From contig CAUJLY010000002.1 in the NCBI GenBank assembly GCA_963281155.1, forward strand, positions 2,170,001-2,234,000: DNA of 64,000 nt, read 5' to 3'. Source of the DNA: Rhabditophanes sp. KR3021 (lineage: Eukaryota; Nematoda; Chromadorea; Rhabditida; Alloionematidae). The translations under genes and the position numbers were made by a program. Numbering within the stretch: the first letter of the stretch is position 1; every line of letters starts with the position of its first letter. Below are positions 22,851 through 35,699 of the stretch, piece after piece. The notes beneath the pieces were generated by a model that saw nothing but the letters and a program-made list of their open reading frames with translations, did not search any database and was not told the origin of the DNA.

Positions 22851-23915
22851 CGCATTTTATTATCCTAATTTAATAAATACATTTATCAATTGACTATTTT
22901 TTTAATTTAATAAATACATTTATCAGTCGACCATTTTTTTAATTTAATAAATACTTTATCTGCAATCACACATTTAATTATTTGGTATCGATAAATAGGA
23001 AATGATATCAAATTTTATTTGTTCGTATATTAATTTATTTGTGCATATACGGCCGGACAACAAATAGATACTGCAATACTTCTACCTATAACGACAACTG
23101 GATAATAATCGCGGAATAACAAATATGTATTATTATAAACTTTATTATTGCTATATTTATGTTGTTTTATAATAAGAATAAGTTTAAAACAACTTCGTTT
23201 TTAAATACTTTTCCCAGTACTTTTGCATTTGATATGTTGCACTATTTTTGAGGACATGTTATTCTTTTATATGCCCCAAAAAGTAAACATTCAAAAAGAA
23301 GCTACACTTCTGGCCCTCACCAAAATAAAACCATTCTGATAGTTAAATAATATTAGAATTGTTTTATTGATTGGCAACATCTCTTGCGTATTTGTGTGAT
23401 ATCAATTTACATTAACTTAAACTTGATTTAGAATTCACTTTTTTGTCTTCAATTATTAAATGATCATATTTAGGGTGTGAGTCATGTCATATATATTACA
23501 AATACGAAACCTGTTCCACCACGTACCACATCCCCTAAATATTCGCTTTCCTCATCCATAAAACTCACCCAACCATTCTTTGAGCATATTCTTTTACCTT
23601 TTAAAAATCAACTTAAAGTAAATACCTCCAATTAATCACATTCTCTTAATCAAACAACCATTCCTAACCTATGAATCACCGCCTAATTCACAGTAAATGG
23701 GATCATATTTTTAGCAACAACTTTTCCCCTATATGATTAAATTTGTACCATCCAATTGTATATAATATTATATTTAGATATTGATTGAATTTGTGAATGG
23801 TATTGCACACCTCCTCGTTATTTGATTTTAATTTTCGCAGTATTTAGTTATTTTTGTAGTAGTAATGGGGATTTTTTAAATAAATAAACACTTTATTTTA
23901 TAGGATCCTTCCTAC
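22851..23915. other. intergenic region with tandem repeat
   Basis: AT-rich sequence between two + strand genes. The 3' flank of CYB5D2 carries the tandem repeat listed at 22866-22962; nothing else was supported. Confidence 0.5.
22866..22962. repeat. tandem repeat, about 45-bp unit, roughly two and a half copies
   Basis: The unit TTTAATAAATACATTTATCA, then a short variable spacer (TTGACTATT or GTCGACCATT) and a T-run, is repeated in tandem with few changes. It sits just after the stop codon and contains AATAAA, so it may supply several polyadenylation signals. Confidence 0.65.
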
Positions 23916-26900
23916 ATGGAGTCAGATCAAGTTACTTACTCTCAATGTATGATTACGACCAAACCTTTAAATGGATACAAATTTGACCCCACTCTTAATA
24001 GAATCATAGAGAAAGTAGACTTAGTGAAAGGTTCTTTGATACGTTATAGTGATCCTAAGAAAACAATTGGAATATTTAGTAAATTAGAAAGCTATATTTT
24101 ACATTTTGATGATAATGATGGTATGCACGAGAATGCGCTCCATGCTGAAAGCATTGAGTATCCAAATATCTTTGTTGTGCTTAATGAACCGACGGTTAGT
24201 TAAAATTAATGGATCTAAATTATTTTTTTTAAAGAAATCAGTCCTTTACGCGTCTAAAATAGAAACTCAATTGTTACATGCAATATCAGACCCTACCACA
24301 AGATTCCTCGTATTTACAAACAAACAGAGAATGAAGTTTCTGATGGAGCTAATTTGCGGATCAGAATGCTACGCGAAGATAGGCTCGAATGATTTCATAC
24401 CAGTCACAATTAAAAGGGTTGAACAAAACCTAGTTGCCAACAAGCCTGGTCTTCATTTCGAAGTTGCCCCAAACGTAAGTAAACAACTATCAAAAATGAA
24501 ATATAAAACTTAGGAGTAAAAAGTTAAAATGTAAAAAATTAGAATATAAAAAATGCGTCTACTATTTTTTGTTATTTAACACTAAATGGATGCGATTGGC
24601 TAGGATGATGTTTATAATAGAAGGACACGACCCCTCCATCACCACTTTATTCCGAATTTAGTTCTATTTAGCTCTTTTCCTAAGCAAATTCCTATTCCGA
24701 GTTGAATGAATGAAAGATGATGTAGCAATGTAGCTATGTAGTTGTTTTTGGGTGTACCACCAAATATATATTTTACATATACAATATAAATATATACTTA
24801 AGGCTAAAGGCACTCTGTCGCAACAACCAGTCAAAATAAATTGTCCGCTATTTGAGGCTAAAGTATGCATACTCCGAGGGCCCACCAAAATGTTTGCAAA
24901 TATATTTGTATTTCTTTATTTTTTAAACTATCACGCTATAACCTAATATTTATTATTATACCTAAGCTTATAATGTAGATATTGTATTTTTGAGGAGCAT
25001 CGCCACTAGCATATTTATTTGATTTAAGCATAGCAGTGACACTTTTACCAATTATTTACGTAACCTCAACAAAATTAGAAACAAACATTAGAACACTACT
25101 GATCAATGGAGAATGGTATGGTCGCGTCTTTGTCTTTAAAAATTGTCGAAGCATACTTATTATTTTTAACTCATTATTTTCACCACATCATTTTTGAGTA
25201 AAAGACATTAGGTGCAAGGTCTTTATGATCTATACTAAAATATTTTCACTTTTGTTTACTGTGTTTCAAAAAAACATGCCTTGTTTTTTGAGTTAACGTC
25301 TCTTTTTGTGATAAAGTGGTAGCCTTTCTTTTCTTGTTAAAAAATAAAATATCCTACACACACAACAATATATTCGACATTCTTTCCTAAATATTACCCC
25401 TTTTCAATGTCAATGGTGTTATTTAATTAGACTAAAATAAATATTTTTACACAAACCTGTATCCTTATTGTCAAAAAAGAAGAGTGTAATTTGTTTTAGA
25501 CAAAATAATTAAGAAAAGAACTTTGGTGTTGTTTGAATATATATTTTTATTTATGTGTGTTATATGTATTATTATAACATTTCTAACCGTACATATACTA
25601 TTTAATTCGGAGGATGTATTACTTTCAGGGTACAAATAATACCACAACAATGTATAATTCTGCTTATGGCAGCAAAACAAGTCATTTTGGAACAAATGGA
25701 ACCATCAAGAATGGGTTTGTTTTTCCTCCTGAATATTTAGTTCCCTATCCTAGTCAGGAATCCTATCACCCTAGAATGGCACCACAAAACAGTTATCAAA
25801 ATTCAAGTTACAACCAACAACAACCGCCACTCCTAATGAATGGTAGGCCGCGATCTAGCTCACACAATTCAAACGGAAATAATCATGTGACGCGAATAGG
25901 TCTGCCAAAATCAAATATTGTCGTTCATAATATGTATGTTTGTAAATAATTAAACAATTAAATAATAAAACAAATGATTGCATCTTTAGACCCATCACCA
26001 GAATACCCAACTCCTCGTCAATGCAATTTTCAAAGGATGGCTTTGCCGATCGAATGCCATATGATCAACAACCGATGTCGCCGACTCATACATTGATGAT
26101 GTCACCAGATCATTTTAACTATCCTGCGAATCATATCCCGCCATTAGTTAGTAAACGAACCATGCCAGTTTCCAATACTTATGATGGCCTATCTGGCCAT
26201 ACCAATAATCAAATTGCCAAAGAAAAGAAGGTGGCTTCGCATGGGTCATTGCTGACAAAGTCTAATGGAGAGGATAGAAGTTTTGTGAAGATGATGGGTA
26301 AAGGTTTTGAAAAGATAAAGGTAATTTTGATTGACAAGATAAAAGTTTATTGTTACAAATGCATGGAAAATAGTGATATACTCTAATTAGACAGACTATT
26401 AACAACTTTTTAATTCCACGTACGACAATTCAGAAGCATCCACAAACTGATGATGACGACATCCGCTACTTGTGTAATGAGAGTTCATTTTAAGGACCTC
26501 TTCAAAGGAAGAATAGCCTTAACTTGAATTAGTGATTTGGGGTCTAAAGGCTCTGATCAGGATAGCCTCGATGCTTTCAATCACTGAATTTGCTTAGTAC
26601 TTGACCAACTTCCACCGCCTGTTTTTCATAAGTAAACATGAAAATCCCTCTTTTCCTTACCCATTCTCTCGATGACATCTAAGTTAATTGCCAAACCATA
26701 GTAGTTAATGACACCAATAGGAGGCGATTTTATTGCACTAAAATAATAAATAATATTAGCAAAGCTATATTTGATCATAATATCGCCAAAATATCTTTCG
26801 GCTAACATTCAAATCTATGAGATCTCATTGTAATGTTGAAATAAAACATCCTCAACTAACAACCACTTAAATTCAAAAATATATTTAATATGTTGATATA

Positions 26901-29258
26901 ATTAAGGCTAAGACTACTCCCGCTCCTGGACCTGTTGAGACGAGGGTCTTTGATTCAAACTCTGGATCGTATTGTTCACATAATAGACCAGGCTCATTCG
27001 CTCCCAATGATAGATTTGTGTTTGTGGATGTTAATAAACAAGTTCATCGAGGTTTAGTCAAATATACGGGAATCTTTCCTCAAAGTCATCTGGAAAATTA
27101 CATCGGTGTTGAATTTGATGAACCAATCGGCAAAGGAGACGGCATATGCTCAGGAAAACAGATGTTCAATTCAAAAGACAATCATGCAGGTTTAATCCAC
27201 GCTTCAATGTGTAAAAAAGAACTTGAATATGAGAGAGACTTGAAGGAAGTAGTAAAGACTAGTCACAACATTGATCAAATTAGACTTTCCCCAAAAATAG
27301 ACAAAGGAGAGACGGTGATGATTAATCATCTGGGGTATAATTTCATTGGACGAGTCATTACTCACTTTTACAATTCCTCCAACATCAACAGCAAATGGGT
27401 TGTTTGCCAATTGTTGAATGCCAAAGTTCCGGAAAATTGGAAGAAATTAGACAACAAAGACAGACCCTTTTGTCCAGACTCGGCCATTCATATGCTGGAG
27501 GCTAAGCCAGACCAATGTACAATTGTGCCTTTGGATTGCATTAGTCCTTACATTGAGGTTCTTACAAATGGAAACAGTTCAATGAAAGCGGAACCAATAA
27601 CTTCTTTACCATCTTATTCTGCCAATAATTTAAGCTATGCTCCCAATAATTCAAATTATGGCTCCAATTACTTGCCTCCTAGCTATGCAGACTCACAAAG
27701 ATCAACTCCACAAGTACAATCATATAATGGGAATGGGCACCTCAAGAATTTCGGCTCAATTGATAGTGGTATCGAGGACAGGCCAGCAATGCCATGCCGT
27801 GACTTTGATGCTTTATATGGGAAAATGAAAGGAATCCAGGGTATGTTTGACAAATATTTAGAATTCACTATATTAATGTGCATGAGATCAAATACATATA
27901 TTACTGTTTGCAATTCGAGGAAACAGCTATCTTGTCTCTATTAACTTAAAAAACTTTTGCAAGTAAAGACATTATAGTTTCAATGAAATTATTATTGTTG
28001 GTACTGGTATATTTGTACCAGAAGTATGACATTTTATAAATGAACGGAAAAAATTAAAAATGCAAAATAAATATTGATGTGATGTAATTTAATTTCAGGA
28101 CACAATAATAGTTGTTACCTGGATGCTACTCTGTATACTATGTTTTTGCAATCGAATATCTTCGACGATCTAATTCTAAATAAGAAAAGAGACGCAGATG
28201 ACATTCCTGAGTTTGAAGAAGCTCAAAGAATTCTGAAGTCTGAGATTGTCTATCCACTAAGAAAGTTTCACTTTGTCAGAGCAGATCACGTCTTGAAGCT
28301 ACGAATTTTGTTGGGAAAAGTATTAAATGATCAAGTTGGAATGACAAGCGATGAAAAGGATCCTGAAGAATTTATGACGGCTCTGTTCGAGAAAGTTTTC
28401 AAGGTCAAGCCTTTATTAAGGTTGCAGAATATGTCAGATAACAAAGCCCATGATACTTATTTGTGTCCGTTAATTGCCGATGATGCCTGGACTCCACGTC
28501 AACTTCAACTGATGAATCTACAGTATTTATTTGACAGATCTATGTACTCTTCTTCCGTTGAATTTGCTAATATCCCAAAGGTTTTAATTGTTCAATTGCC
28601 AAGAAGCGCGGAGCAGAAGGTTTTTGACAGAATTTTGCCTACGATGACATTGGATATTTCTTCATTCCTTCATAATACAGTCAGGCCATGTGGATTTTGT
28701 CGAAAGGCACCAGCGAAGCTAAAGTGCAATGAATGTTTCTTGACTAAGGAGTCTTACATGAAGGATGTCACTTTTTGTCAGAATTGTTTCGACAAGTGCC
28801 ATACTGATAATGAAGCTCATAGACATGTCCCAACTATTATTAACAGTAATAGTGGGCAATCTCCATCGAATGTGTTGTTGAAATTATCAGGAGTTTTGTG
28901 CATCGAGACTTCACACTACGTAACTTTTGTCAATTGCAATGTCAACTCCGCAACGCCAGAAACTGATAAATTTGTTTTCTTTGACTCGATGGCAGATCGT
29001 GAAGGGACCACCGACGGCTACAACATCCCCAAGGTAGAACCGATTCCGGATGTAGCCAAATGGCTGACTGCCGACGGAGCGTGTCGCCTTTCCTCCATTA
29101 TCCAAGACTACGGAACTCTTTCCGATAAGTCTCCCGAATATCACCCCAAAATTAAACGCCTCCTGAATGATTGTTACATCTGCATTTATCAATATGTAGA
29201 TGAACTTAATTATAACGATGCTAATTGTATGTACGGTCGAACTACGTCTCGGGTTTAA
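23916..29258 (+). CDS. CYLD: CYLD-type deubiquitinase
   Basis: Deubiquitinase that removes K63- and M1-linked ubiquitin and restrains NF-kB/JNK and Wnt signalling. Exons 23916-24194, 24235-24474, 25629-25933, 25990-26320, 26907-27840 and 28099-29258 join in frame to about 1082 residues (human 956). Intron 1 is only 40 nt. A degenerate CAP-Gly region lies in exon 2, and clearer ones in exon 5 (ENYIGVEFDEPIGKGDG and GYNFIGRVITHF). Exons 3-4 encode a low-complexity N/Q/S/P-rich linker. The USP core has the catalytic cysteine in NNSCYLDATLY (about C702), a B-box-like zinc module (CGFCRKAPAKLKCNECF ... CQNCFDKCH), the histidine in SHYVTFV, and FFDSMADR. A TTTTATAG acceptor-like site precedes the ATG. 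Intron 4 holds an antisense family copy. Confidence 0.93.
26395..26810 (-). mobile_element. decayed copy of the intron-nested family (CYLD intron 4, antisense)
   Basis: Minus strand from 26808: MLAERYFGDIMIKYSF, then SAIKSPPIGVINYYGLA (matching both the 7.05 and 10.7 kb copies), then after frame breaks VIESIEAILIRAFRPQITN, GYSSFEEVLKMN and a truncated end. The DNA upstream of the start (26820-26890) aligns well with the equivalent DNA of the PDP-intron copy (10550-10610), sharing AAATTCAAAAATAT about 20 nt from each host acceptor. The element therefore reaches to near the intron edge. Confidence 0.75.
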
Positions 29259-29489
29259 TAATATATATCCAAATATTATGTATAATTATATGTTTTCTCT
29301 TTGTTATTTTGGGAATAAAAATTTATTCTTTATTTAAATAACAACTATTTTAAATTAGAAGAAGTAAATATTATAAAAAGAGTTTCGAGAGTGTGTGTGA
29401 TTCTGTTATGAAAAATGTATAAGACACATGTTCTAGGGTGAGTTTTTCTTATAGTTGAAAAGTGACATTCAGGGTTGTGTTCTTTGAAT

Positions 29490-31296
29490 TTACAAGCCTT
29501 TGTTGTAATAGACAACTTTAGGTGCGTTTTCTAAGGCTTCGATTTTCTTTCTAACTTCAGGTTCGAGAGCAGACACCTCAATACTTGACAGTTGAGGGAA
29601 AATGGCGCAGCAGAGAGGAGTGGAGAAGACGAGAATCACACCACAAATCGCGACTTGGATTGGAAGAGATAACCATGGTCTTTTGATGAACCAACTCTTC
29701 TTTTCGAGTTTTTGGACAATCATCGGAGTTGCAATCATGTAAGGCATGGCCATGGCTACTCTGGACATTACAACCATCGGAATTGCTTGCTTGGCTACTT
29801 CAATTGAAGATCCTACTTCTTTTCCATTTTCATCTTGTAAAACGATTCCTTCAATAAATTCCTTTTGTCTCATCATGGGAATATTTATTGAATTGGCAAT
29901 TGCTACGGCTGCGAATGGAACTAAACGGGCTACGAGAGGTGGGAAGCTCTAAAATCATGATAAAACATCAAATAACACCAACTTAATAACAAAAATAGTA
30001 ATAACGACTTAGTAACACAACAAATTAATTACAAAACATATTAACGCAACTTACAACTTTCTTTACTAAATGATTCAATCCTAAAGCAGCTGTCAAAGCT
30101 CCACCAGTGGCAGCCATATAACTGAAAGCAATCGTTTGGATTCCCTGCAACAAAAAAAGAAATAACCACTGATTATAAGGAAATAAACATACGTCATCTT
30201 GTTCAATAATCTTTCCGTTTTCATCAACCCCAGGAGCAGACGCAGATCGATTACAATAATTGACAGTCGAATTGTACGTTTGATTCAGCCATTGCCAGAA
30301 GATGACACTTGGCGTAGTTTTGTAGAAAGCGAGTAATCCTCCTGTAATAAAAAATATATAGGTAATTTGTTAGAATGAGGTCCATGTTTGATGCCATTGA
30401 CACTAGAACTTAAGATCAGCTTCCGACGTCAGAAAAGAACTTAATGGAAAGGATAAGTATACTTTGAATCAAAAGCCTTGTGATGTTTATCTGATACCAA
30501 TCCAAATATCGCTGAAGCTGAATGAAAAGTGTATGAGCTTGCCAAGAAACACGTTTTGCATGTAGGTGAGTATGTAGACATCGTAGGACGTTAATCACTC
30601 ACATCTTTTGCTACAACAAAAGTTGCAGGGAGTTTGTTTTTGATGACAAAAAATGACGATGCGCAAAGTCTTCTTTGTTGGTGAAGAAATCATTGCCTCG
30701 AAAAGGACTTATGTCTCAGAGGATCATGCCAAGAACATCGAAGACATTATCATCGACTATTGCAGAGACAATGTCAGTAACAGCGACTTGAGCAAGCCAA
30801 CTCATGACACCGTCATGAAAATGTTGCCAGAAAGAAAGATGAAGTTGCAAAACTAATCTCCCAAGACTCCTTAGATGCATGAATGAGTTGATTTAAGAAA
30901 ATGAGCAAATGCTCCCTAATTATAATTTTATCTACACTTTTGAGCCACATTTAAATGAATATAAGTATTCCTACCAGTAATTAACATGTTAGCAGGCATT
31001 TGAGAAGACATTCTTCCGAGAATAAAAGTCTTTTCTCCTGTTCCAGCATGAAAGGCCGAATCGTAGAGAATCTTGGCTTTCCACAACTCGTCAACAGTCA
31101 GATTCTTGTCAACGATTCCCTTCTTGTAGTTGTCAACGGTTTGTTTACACTCGTCTAATTTTGCATCGGAGACGAACAGATTCAAAGGATTGGTAACTCC
31201 GAAAAAGTGTTTAGCTCTGTTAATATATGTGGATTGATCGAGGCGAGGCTTGCTAATATCGGGTCTAGTGACCAACGCATGTACGAGTTCTGACAT
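29490..31296 (-). CDS. SFXN1: sideroflexin (SFXN1/3-like)
   Basis: Inner mitochondrial membrane transporter; SFXN1/3 import serine for one-carbon metabolism. Minus-strand exons 31296-30975, 30341-30193, 30144-30055 and 29948-29490 give 339 residues (family about 320). Matches include [15 protein letters not shown] near the N-terminus, [15 protein letters not shown], the conserved [13 protein letters not shown] helix, [18 protein letters not shown], and the C-terminus [10 protein letters not shown]. The family HPDTGEK motif reads HAGTGEK here. A TTGTTTTAG site lies 5 nt before the ATG, suggesting trans-splicing. Intron 1 (30342-30974) contains an antisense family copy; introns 2 and 3 are short. 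Confidence 0.92.
30410..30905 (+). mobile_element. decayed copy of the intron-nested family (SFXN intron 1, antisense)
   Basis: The + strand has an open stretch at 30653-30856 with [37 protein letters not shown] and [15 protein letters not shown], then a one-base shift near 30836 into [14 protein letters not shown] and a stop. Upstream, [16 protein letters not shown] is readable but interrupted. The open part is closely similar to the 46.5-46.7 kb copy ([46 protein letters not shown]). The host intron is 633 nt and the copy leaves about 68 nt on each side. Confidence 0.8.
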
Positions 31297-34200
31297 CTTC
31301 TCTAAAACAATACATTAAATTAATTGTGCTTTTAGTAAAATTGACGCAACATTATCATTTCAAAAATAATATACATTTTCTTTGACGTTGTAACAATTAT
31401 TTGATCTTTGCACAGGCCTTCCGTCAATTATATATAAACATTCATTTATTCCAACCTCTTTTCTTCTCCGATCTAATGTTTAAATCACAAGAATTTAGAT
31501 ATTTTTTAACAACCCTTCTGATTATACGCACAAACACCATCATCAATTTGTCCTCACGTGGCCCTGTGAACAACTAACTATAATGTCTGGAGGGAAAGAG
31601 TTAGACATGCTTCAAGAAAGTAAATTGTCCCAAAGACATATTGTATTATATCACATAATTTAGCACATATCTTATCATATATTTTAGAACTATTTTATGA
31701 TATTAGTTGTAAGTAGGATACATTTGTTGCTAAAGAATTGGGTAAGTTTTTATTTGGTTAAGTAAATTATATCTACGAGTTTTTCCCTTACTTTAATTAG
31801 CAAAGACTGGAATGCCAATATGGCTCGTACGCAAGTCCTGTAATGAATTTACACCAGATTACACTACATTCTTATCTATTTATGGCTATTTAGTATTTAG
31901 CCATAAATTTCAAAATTAATGAAAGAGGCAAATATTTGAAAGACGGGTAAGAATGGCGAAATGAGAAGGTACAGAGTGACGACATTCACAAATTCATGTT
32001 ATCAAAAAGATCACAAATATGTATGTGCATACAAATACACGTGTGTGGAAGGCTGATGCAATAAAATATCTTTTTTGTTAACCTAACAGACCCATTTATT
32101 TTGTTGCAACTTTATGTAAAACAAAATAAGCGATTAAATTTAAGCTATAGAGAATAAGCAGTTAAAATTAATTAAAAAACGATGACCGAAAAAAGATGTT
32201 TTCAAATTAAGTATTTAAAACAAAATAGACTTTGATAATATTTTTCATCAAAAAGGAACGCATTCAAAAAAGACACACTACCAAGAGTACGAACTTTTTT
32301 ACTAAAGTCGTGTTGAATCAAAAATTAAGGTGAGACAGAGTAAAATTGGATGTCAGCAAGTGCTTACTTTAATGTGGCGATAAATTAGTTTGGTCAAACA
32401 AGGATTTATCAACAAGTCTACATGGTCCCCTTTGCCTAAATAAACAAATAAGCCAACAACTGTTGAAGGCTCTCTTTGAGACTGACGTCCTTTCAACGAA
32501 AAAAGTATTGACTTTAATCGACAAAAGTGATATGGAATACTTTTGATCGACACAACAAGATAGTATTATTCAAATATATACTGATTAAATGACACTAAAA
32601 TAATTTAAAAAATTCAAAAGATCAAAAAAACAATTAATCAAATTCAAAATAATATCTTATTTATTTAAACATTAATGCATACTTTTTTATTTAAATTATA
32701 CCAAATTTATATTATCAAATTGAATAATTCAAGTTGTTATATTCGTTGTTATTTGTTGGAAACTATAAATTTATCTATTTTGTATCTAAATAGTTAAAAT
32801 GTAATTGAAGACACTCATACACATCTAAATTTCATTTTTTAATAAATAAATGTATATTCCTTTACATAAACCACAAGTTATAACAATAGTGATGTATTTG
32901 AGAGAGAGACAACATAAAATATGACATAATAATCATCAACCCATCATATCTATTTCTATGGCAAGTAAATGAAATGAAAAGATATGAACACTTTGGCGAG
33001 GTGTGCAGAAACAACCCTAATTTTATGTGGCTTTGCTCAAATTATTTAAAATCTTTTACGTTAAAAATGGATATTATTTGAAGAAGTGGATTTATAAATT
33101 TGAGTGTGTTGGTTTGTTCTTCCCGTACAATGGAAGTACACATTTACCCTTTAACTCAGGACAATTCTTTGTAAAATGATTTGTGAAGAAGCATACGCAA
33201 AAGGGTGCCGTAGACATGTTGTATAATACTATACTCTTATTATTTTGGGGGTATACAATTCATTTTAAAACATATGTGTTAAGGAAACCACAAATGTAGT
33301 CTTCTTTGCCTTCATCACGCAATTCCTTTTTTACGGGTTCTAGTCTTTATGATATTACCATTATCTTCTTGAATTTGCATATCCAAAACATATCTTTATT
33401 CATTTTCGCTACCCCAAATATATTCAACACATACTTCATTACCAAATACTCCATTTAGTTTTCCTTATTGTCTTGCCTTTTCCAAGGGTAAAAAGTTATT
33501 TTTTGTTACTCGTACAAATATGGGTATAACTAAAATAATAACACTTTTAAAAGAAAATATTTTATTAATGATAATGGTAGTGGTTAGAGGTTGTTGCTTT
33601 TGGCATACCAATAATGTATATTCATAACATATAATACTTTATAACTTCTTATGCCAAAAAGTAAGAAGAAGTGATGATGTATTTGTGGTGACGATGCTTG
33701 CAAAACACTTAATCCTATCTATTTTCTCCTAAATGTTTTGTTGCTCACAAAGTATCACAAGAGTGTAACACCAAAATCATATTATGTAAATCAAAGAACT
33801 TTGACATGGGCGTCGTCATTGCATTCATCATTTCATTCATTAAACTTATTCAATTACATAAATTTGCGCCACCAAATTATATGTTTATACCTTTTTGACG
33901 TTTCCATGGCATCATAAATATACTTTCACCACATATACACAATAAAAAATCCTGCATTTAATAGATTTATGTAGTGGCGCCTTACATAATACTTGCCACT
34001 TATTCATTAATCTCTTTTCCTTTCTTTTTTGTTTACTTAAAGCTTATCCCCTACTTCTATTTTGTGTTTTAATAAAATTTTATGTTTGCCTTTTTTAATT
34101 AATAATAATTCTATTGATATTGGCCTCACAAATTATGCTATTACATTTGGGAAAGAATCCCGATAATATACTTATTTTTATTCTTTTAGTTGACGACAAC

Positions 34201-34349
34201 ATAAATTCTTTTCTATCATTTATTCGGTCTTTCTTTTTCAGAAATAATGGCCACTACCATAACCTTCAACCCGAAAAGAGAAAGTCGAGTTGACAGCCTT
34301 AAACGTGGATCCGTTCTCGGCTACCTTTCCCAGTATAGTCATCAATGAC
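31297..34349. other. long intergenic region SFXN / ELMOD3
   Basis: Strongly AT-rich, divergent arrangement. No family copy and no convincing gene. A short ATG-led frame at 31583 ending in a GTAAAT donor and an open piece at 31801-31920 were seen but not supported. A 33-codon upstream ORF begins at 34247 and ends at 34348, one base before the ELMOD3 start codon. Confidence 0.5.
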
Positions 34350-35520
34350 ATGTCACGAAACTCCAGTTACTACGAGTCAGAAGGAGAATACCCGAGTGTG
34401 GGTTTCATGGTCATTTGGACTAAACTGGCATCTGACGACCTGACCACCGAAAAGATCAAAGCTAAGGAGTTGATTGACCAACACAAGGAAGCAATCATCA
34501 GGCGGAACAAGGCCTCCTTTGTCAGGTCAATTTGTTCAATGGATTGGGTGAGGCGTTGTGCTTGCAAAGAAACTGGTAAAAGTTATGTTGTAACTGATAA
34601 GGTATCCGGAAATAGCTTGCAAGATGAAAGGGTCCTGGTAATGGCTCTTAGCTTGTGTCCTTACTCAGATGACAATCCTATACATTGGGAATTACTTTAC
34701 TCCGTGTATAAAGCTACCACGGATGAACCAGTGTCCGCAAATATTGGACGGTATGGGAATCACTGGGAGAAGATTGGCTTCCAAGGTAAATAATGTAGAT
34801 TTTAAATGAAAAAGTTTGTTAGAAATTATCAATCAAGTAGTTTGGTGTAGCATTAAAGTGAAATAATTTTTAAGGATTAAGTTAGACAGAATCCATTTCT
34901 TCGGACTTGATAGTTGACTTCTTTTCCTTTGGATGCTTTCTTAATCCAACACGTAGATTAGAATCTAACAATGCTTGGAATATGAGTCGGGCGACTTGAT
35001 CTTTCCGAAACAGTTGGGTAATCATTCCTAAGTTTCAAATTCACTGCAAACTATTAAAGAACTACAGCCACTGTGGTTTATATTAAAAGATATAAACATT
35101 TGTACTAATATATTGGTTCCAGGTAACGATCCGTCTTCTGATTTACGAGGAGTTGGAGTGTACGGACTATGTCAGCTACTTTTTTTAATGTCGAATTGTC
35201 TCAGCCACAATGTAAAATGTGATATTTTAGCTTTATCCCTTGATAAGACTCAAAATTTTCCTTTTGCTGTGGTAGGATTAAATTTCACCAACATAATTAT
35301 CCAAAGACTTAGAACAGGAAAACTAGATCAACTTGCTGACAAAGAAAAGACATATTTTTCTGTTGTTAATGGCATTTATAGAGGAGTTTGGCTGATGTTC
35401 TATAGAATTTGGAAGAGTAGAAATTGCACTATCAAAGATTTTGGACATGTTCTAGAAGGTAAGGAATTATTTGCTAGTCTCCTTTTAATAAATGATTTCA
35501 GAACTAAGCAGAATGGTTAA
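34350..35520 (+). CDS. ELMOD3: ELMO-domain protein, ELMOD3-like
   Basis: ELMOD proteins act as GTPase-activating proteins for Arf/Arl small GTPases. Exons 34350-34785 and 35123-35520 join in phase 1 to 277 residues. The ELMO domain covers most of the protein: HWEKIGFQGNDPSSDLRGVG crosses the splice junction and contains the conserved GAP arginine region, followed by QNFPFAVVGLNFTNIIIQRL, which fits ELMOD3 best. The open frame extends upstream of 34350 only to a TAA near 34264, so I use this ATG. Another ATG at 34247 heads a different frame. The upstream TTCTTTTTCAG could be a trans-splice acceptor. Intron 1 contains an antisense family fragment. Confidence 0.88.
34882..35040 (-). mobile_element. 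truncated copy of the intron-nested family (ELMOD3 intron, antisense)
   Basis: The minus strand reads NLGMITQLFRKDQVARLIFQ, then ALLDSNLRVGLRKHPKEKK and a stop at 34884-34882. This aligns with the end of the 46.5 kb copy (NMLPKKKDQVAQLILQEFLD then VKQPVNLKK). Only about 50 C-terminal codons remain in this 337-nt intron (34786-35122). Orientation is opposite to the host. Confidence 0.65.
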
Positions 35521-35699
35521 ATCACGACCGAAATACTTACTTGACATGGCGGTTCTATAAAAACTACGATATAAATACCAATCTTTGCTTATCATCATCT
35601 TCTATTTATTGCTTTATATAAAATTTTATTAAGAAACGATATGTACAGAAAATATATACATAAACTAGAAGAAAATGAAAGGAAATATAGAGAAGTTAA

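Noticed and set aside
24664..24946. Overlapping ORFs on both strands in CYLD intron 2
   Set aside because: Both strands are open by composition. Despite the intron's 1154 nt length, no family copy signature was visible on either strand.
31583..31920. Possible short exons (ATG at 31583 with a GTAAAT donor; open piece from 31801)
   Set aside because: Frames are short, the second piece ends in double stops, and no recognisable product results.
32353..32553. 66-codon minus ORF
   Set aside because: No conserved features, isolated in AT-rich intergenic DNA.
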